Part shown: piece after piece, positions 5,433-6,434 of the stretch
How the letters are laid out: the number at the start of each line of letters is the position of its first letter
Position numbering within the stretch: position 1 is the first letter of the stretch
From: Betaproteobacteria bacterium RIFCSPLOWO2_02_FULL_68_150
Lineage (GTDB): Bacteria; Pseudomonadota; Gammaproteobacteria; Burkholderiales; SG8-39
Length of the DNA: 6,434 nucleotides
Direction of reading: 5' to 3'
Assembly (NCBI GenBank): GCA_001771975.1
Contig: MERE01000089.1
Location: 1-6,434, forward strand
Program-made: the position numbers and the translations under genes
The notes under the pieces: generated by a model
Told to the model about the DNA's origin: nothing
Databases searched by the model: none
The model's input: the letters and a program-made list of their open reading frames with translations, nothing else

Positions 5433-5777
5433 GGGAGCTGGCCAGGCAGCCGCTGCGCCGCAAGGCGTGGAGGAAAGTCCGGGCTCCACAGAGCGGGATG
5501 CGGGGTAACACCCCGGCGTGCATAAACGCCGCGCAAGCGGCGCGAAGACGACGAACAGGGCCACAGAGACGAGTCCCCGGCCTCAAAACCCGGGGGGTGA
5601 AACGCGGCAACCTCCATCCGGAGCAACACCAAATAGGCAAGCGCCCGAGGCCTGCTCGGCCGAGCTTGCGGGTAGGTGGCTTGAGCCTTGGGGCAACCCC
5701 GGGCCCAGAGGAATGGCTGCCAGGGCATGGCCCTTGCGGGATCATGCCTACAGAACCCGGCTTATCGGCCGGCTCCC
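5433..5777 (+). ncRNA. rnpB: RNase P RNA, bacterial class A
   Basis: The catalytic RNA that removes 5' leaders from pre-tRNA, working with the RnpA protein (not in this window). Conserved blocks are unmistakable: GGAGGAAAGTCCGGGCTCC at 5469-5487 (CR-I), CCACAGAGACGAG near 5561-5573, GGAGCAACACCAAATAGG near 5620-5637, GGGTAGG near 5670, and ACAGAACCCGGCTTAT at 5750-5765 (CR-V). Ends were set by helix P1: 5433-5443 pairs with 5767-5777 over 11 base pairs with one U-G wobble. P3 is short, GCGCC/GGCGU closed by a GCAA tetraloop (5455-5468). P15 can form as GGGUG/CAUCC, and its loop carries GGC at 5606-5608 where GGU is expected. About 345 nucleotides, somewhat shorter than E. coli (about 377). 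Any open frames across it are spurious. Confidence 0.97.
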
Positions 5778-5778
5778 A

Positions 5779-5798
5779 TTTTCCGAATCTCCGGAAAA
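5779..5798 (+). terminator. Inverted repeat after rnpB, possible terminator or processing hairpin
   Basis: TTTTCCG and CGGAAAA form a perfect 7-base-pair stem with a 6-base loop (AATCTC), starting two bases after the P1 helix of rnpB. It is not followed by a T tract, so it is not a standard intrinsic terminator. The T run in its left arm lies directly after the GC-rich P1 strand and could itself help to end or trim the transcript. Confidence 0.4.
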
Positions 5799-5861
5799 GT
5801 GAAATAAGTCATGGCATAAGCGCCGGTCGGGGCGAAACAATCGGCTATCGTCCCCACCGCC

Positions 5862-5866
5862 GGAGG
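5862..5866 (+). promoter_or_regulatory. Ribosome binding site of the HD-domain gene
   Basis: GGAGG, seven bases before GTG 5874. It is the strongest Shine-Dalgarno in the window and fixes the start of the downstream gene. Between 5799 and 5861 I see no convincing promoter; TATCGT at 5846-5851 is only a weak -10 candidate. Confidence 0.7.
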
Positions 5867-5873
5867 CTCTGCC

Positions 5874-6434
5874 GTGCAGGGCCGTCTCACCCAGAACGAC
5901 GTCTCCAACCGCATCAACGTCGAGGACGCCGACCTCGTCGGCAGCGCCGTGGTGCGGCTGTTCGCGTCGCGCTATCCGGGCGCGGACTTCGGCAGGCTGG
6001 CGCGCGCCTTCGAGCAGGTGAAAGCGCTGTTTGCCGGCAGTTATCCCGGCTACGTGGCCTGCGACACGCTCTATCACGACCTGCGGCACACGCTCGACGC
6101 GGCGCTGGCGACCGCGCGCCTGATCGACGGCCATGAGCGCACGCAACCGGTGGCCGCGCGACTCGGCCCGCGGCGGGCGATGCTCGGGGTCATCATTGCC
6201 CTGCTGCACGATTCCGGCTACCTGAAACGAGCCACGGAAGTTCAGGTCGACAACGGTGCCGTGTTTACCAAGGTGCATGTGAGCCGCAGCGCCGACTTCC
6301 TGATGGATTACCTGCCGACGATCGGTTTCGCCGCGGAAGCGCTGATCGCCGCGAAACTGGTGCACTACACCGGCTACGAGATCGAGATCGACGAGCTTCA
6401 GGTGGCGGATCCACGCGATCACGTGCTCGGCTGC
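5874..6434 (+). CDS. HD-domain metal-dependent phosphohydrolase, N-terminal part
   Basis: The frame runs from a GTG with a well-placed GGAGG to the window end without a stop, giving the first 187 residues; the C-terminus is missing. It carries HD-superfamily signs: Y-H-D-L-R-H-T-L-D at 67-75 (candidate metal ligands His68 and His72), the defining His-Asp doublet in L-L-H-D-S-G-Y at 110-116, and further histidines at 135 (K-V-H-V-S-R-S) and 164 (L-V-H-Y-T-G-Y-E). The Y-H-x-x-x-H-x-x-D arrangement recalls class I 3',5'-cyclic-nucleotide phosphodiesterases, so a cyclic nucleotide or other phosphoester substrate is possible but not shown. No signal peptide or membrane segment is seen. As I remember it, many betaproteobacteria have mraZ and the division cluster after rnpB; here this gene stands instead. 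Superfamily call fairly firm; substrate unknown. Confidence 0.8.
   Translation, partial: MQGRLTQNDVSNRINVEDADLVGSAVVRLFASRYPGADFGRLARAFEQVKALFAGSYPGYVACDTLYHDLRHTLDAALATARLIDGHERTQPVAARLGPRRAMLGVIIALLHDSGYLKRATEVQVDNGAVFTKVHVSRSADFLMDYLPTIGFAAEALIAAKLVHYTGYEIEIDELQVADPRDHVLGC

Noticed and set aside
5518..5545. Short inverted GC repeats that might be an insertion site or repeat element
   Set aside because: They are stems of the RNase P RNA, such as GCCGC-GCAA-GCGGC.
5357..6136. 259-codon + frame running through rnpB and into the HD gene
   Set aside because: It translates a structural RNA and then the wrong frame of the HD gene.
5748..6422. 224-codon minus-strand frame opposite the HD gene
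   Set aside because: The + frame has a good ribosome binding site and HD motifs; this one has neither and reaches into rnpB.
1..6434. Search for CRISPR repeats, transposase genes, attachment sites, tRNAs and phage or defence genes
   Set aside because: None was found; spacing is operon-like, codon use looks even, and all genes belong to chromosomal families.

Overview
The window is GC-rich, fully coding bacterial chromosome, most likely from a betaproteobacterium or a close relative. The signs are a class A RNase P RNA whose core resembles betaproteobacterial versions as I remember them, a stand-alone heptose-phosphate adenylyltransferase (RfaE2/HldE C-terminal domain) instead of the fused enterobacterial HldE, and the neighbourhood yraN / SIS protein / dolP divergent from rsmI, which is shared with gammaproteobacteria. 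No mobile element, CRISPR array, tRNA or prophage gene is visible. The placement rests on gene content and remembered family sequences, not on a search.

Left part (1-2678). The tail of a GNAT acetyltransferase enters on the + strand and converges, with overlapping ends, on a tightly packed minus-strand operon. Read in its own direction the operon is yraN, a small exported HIRAN-domain protein, a GmhA/DiaA-family SIS protein, the two-BON-domain lipoprotein DolP, and rfaE2. Gaps run from -17 to +19 bases. Two members (SIS protein and RfaE2) fit ADP-heptose synthesis for lipopolysaccharide, DolP is an outer-membrane lipoprotein, and YraN is a nuclease-fold protein of unclear role. The set mixes envelope and DNA-related families.

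Right part (2724-6434). On the + strand rsmI (16S rRNA 2'-O-methyltransferase) is followed at 10 bases by pyrC (class II dihydroorotase, pyrimidine synthesis) and then by a DUF3025 protein with no ordinary start codon. Next come rnpB with its own -10 box and a gene, open at the window edge, for an HD-type metal-dependent phosphohydrolase that starts at GTG behind a strong ribosome binding site.

This is mostly conserved housekeeping sequence, and I see no clear new multi-gene system. The items most worth a second look are a GGU-to-GGC change in the tRNA-CCA-binding loop of RNase P RNA, the secreted HIRAN protein inside the yraN-dolP operon, two near-identical TAGAAT boxes placed so that pyrC and the SIS gene would be leaderless, the probable ATT start of the DUF3025 gene, and an SIS protein that looks like DiaA but keeps the GmhA catalytic pair.
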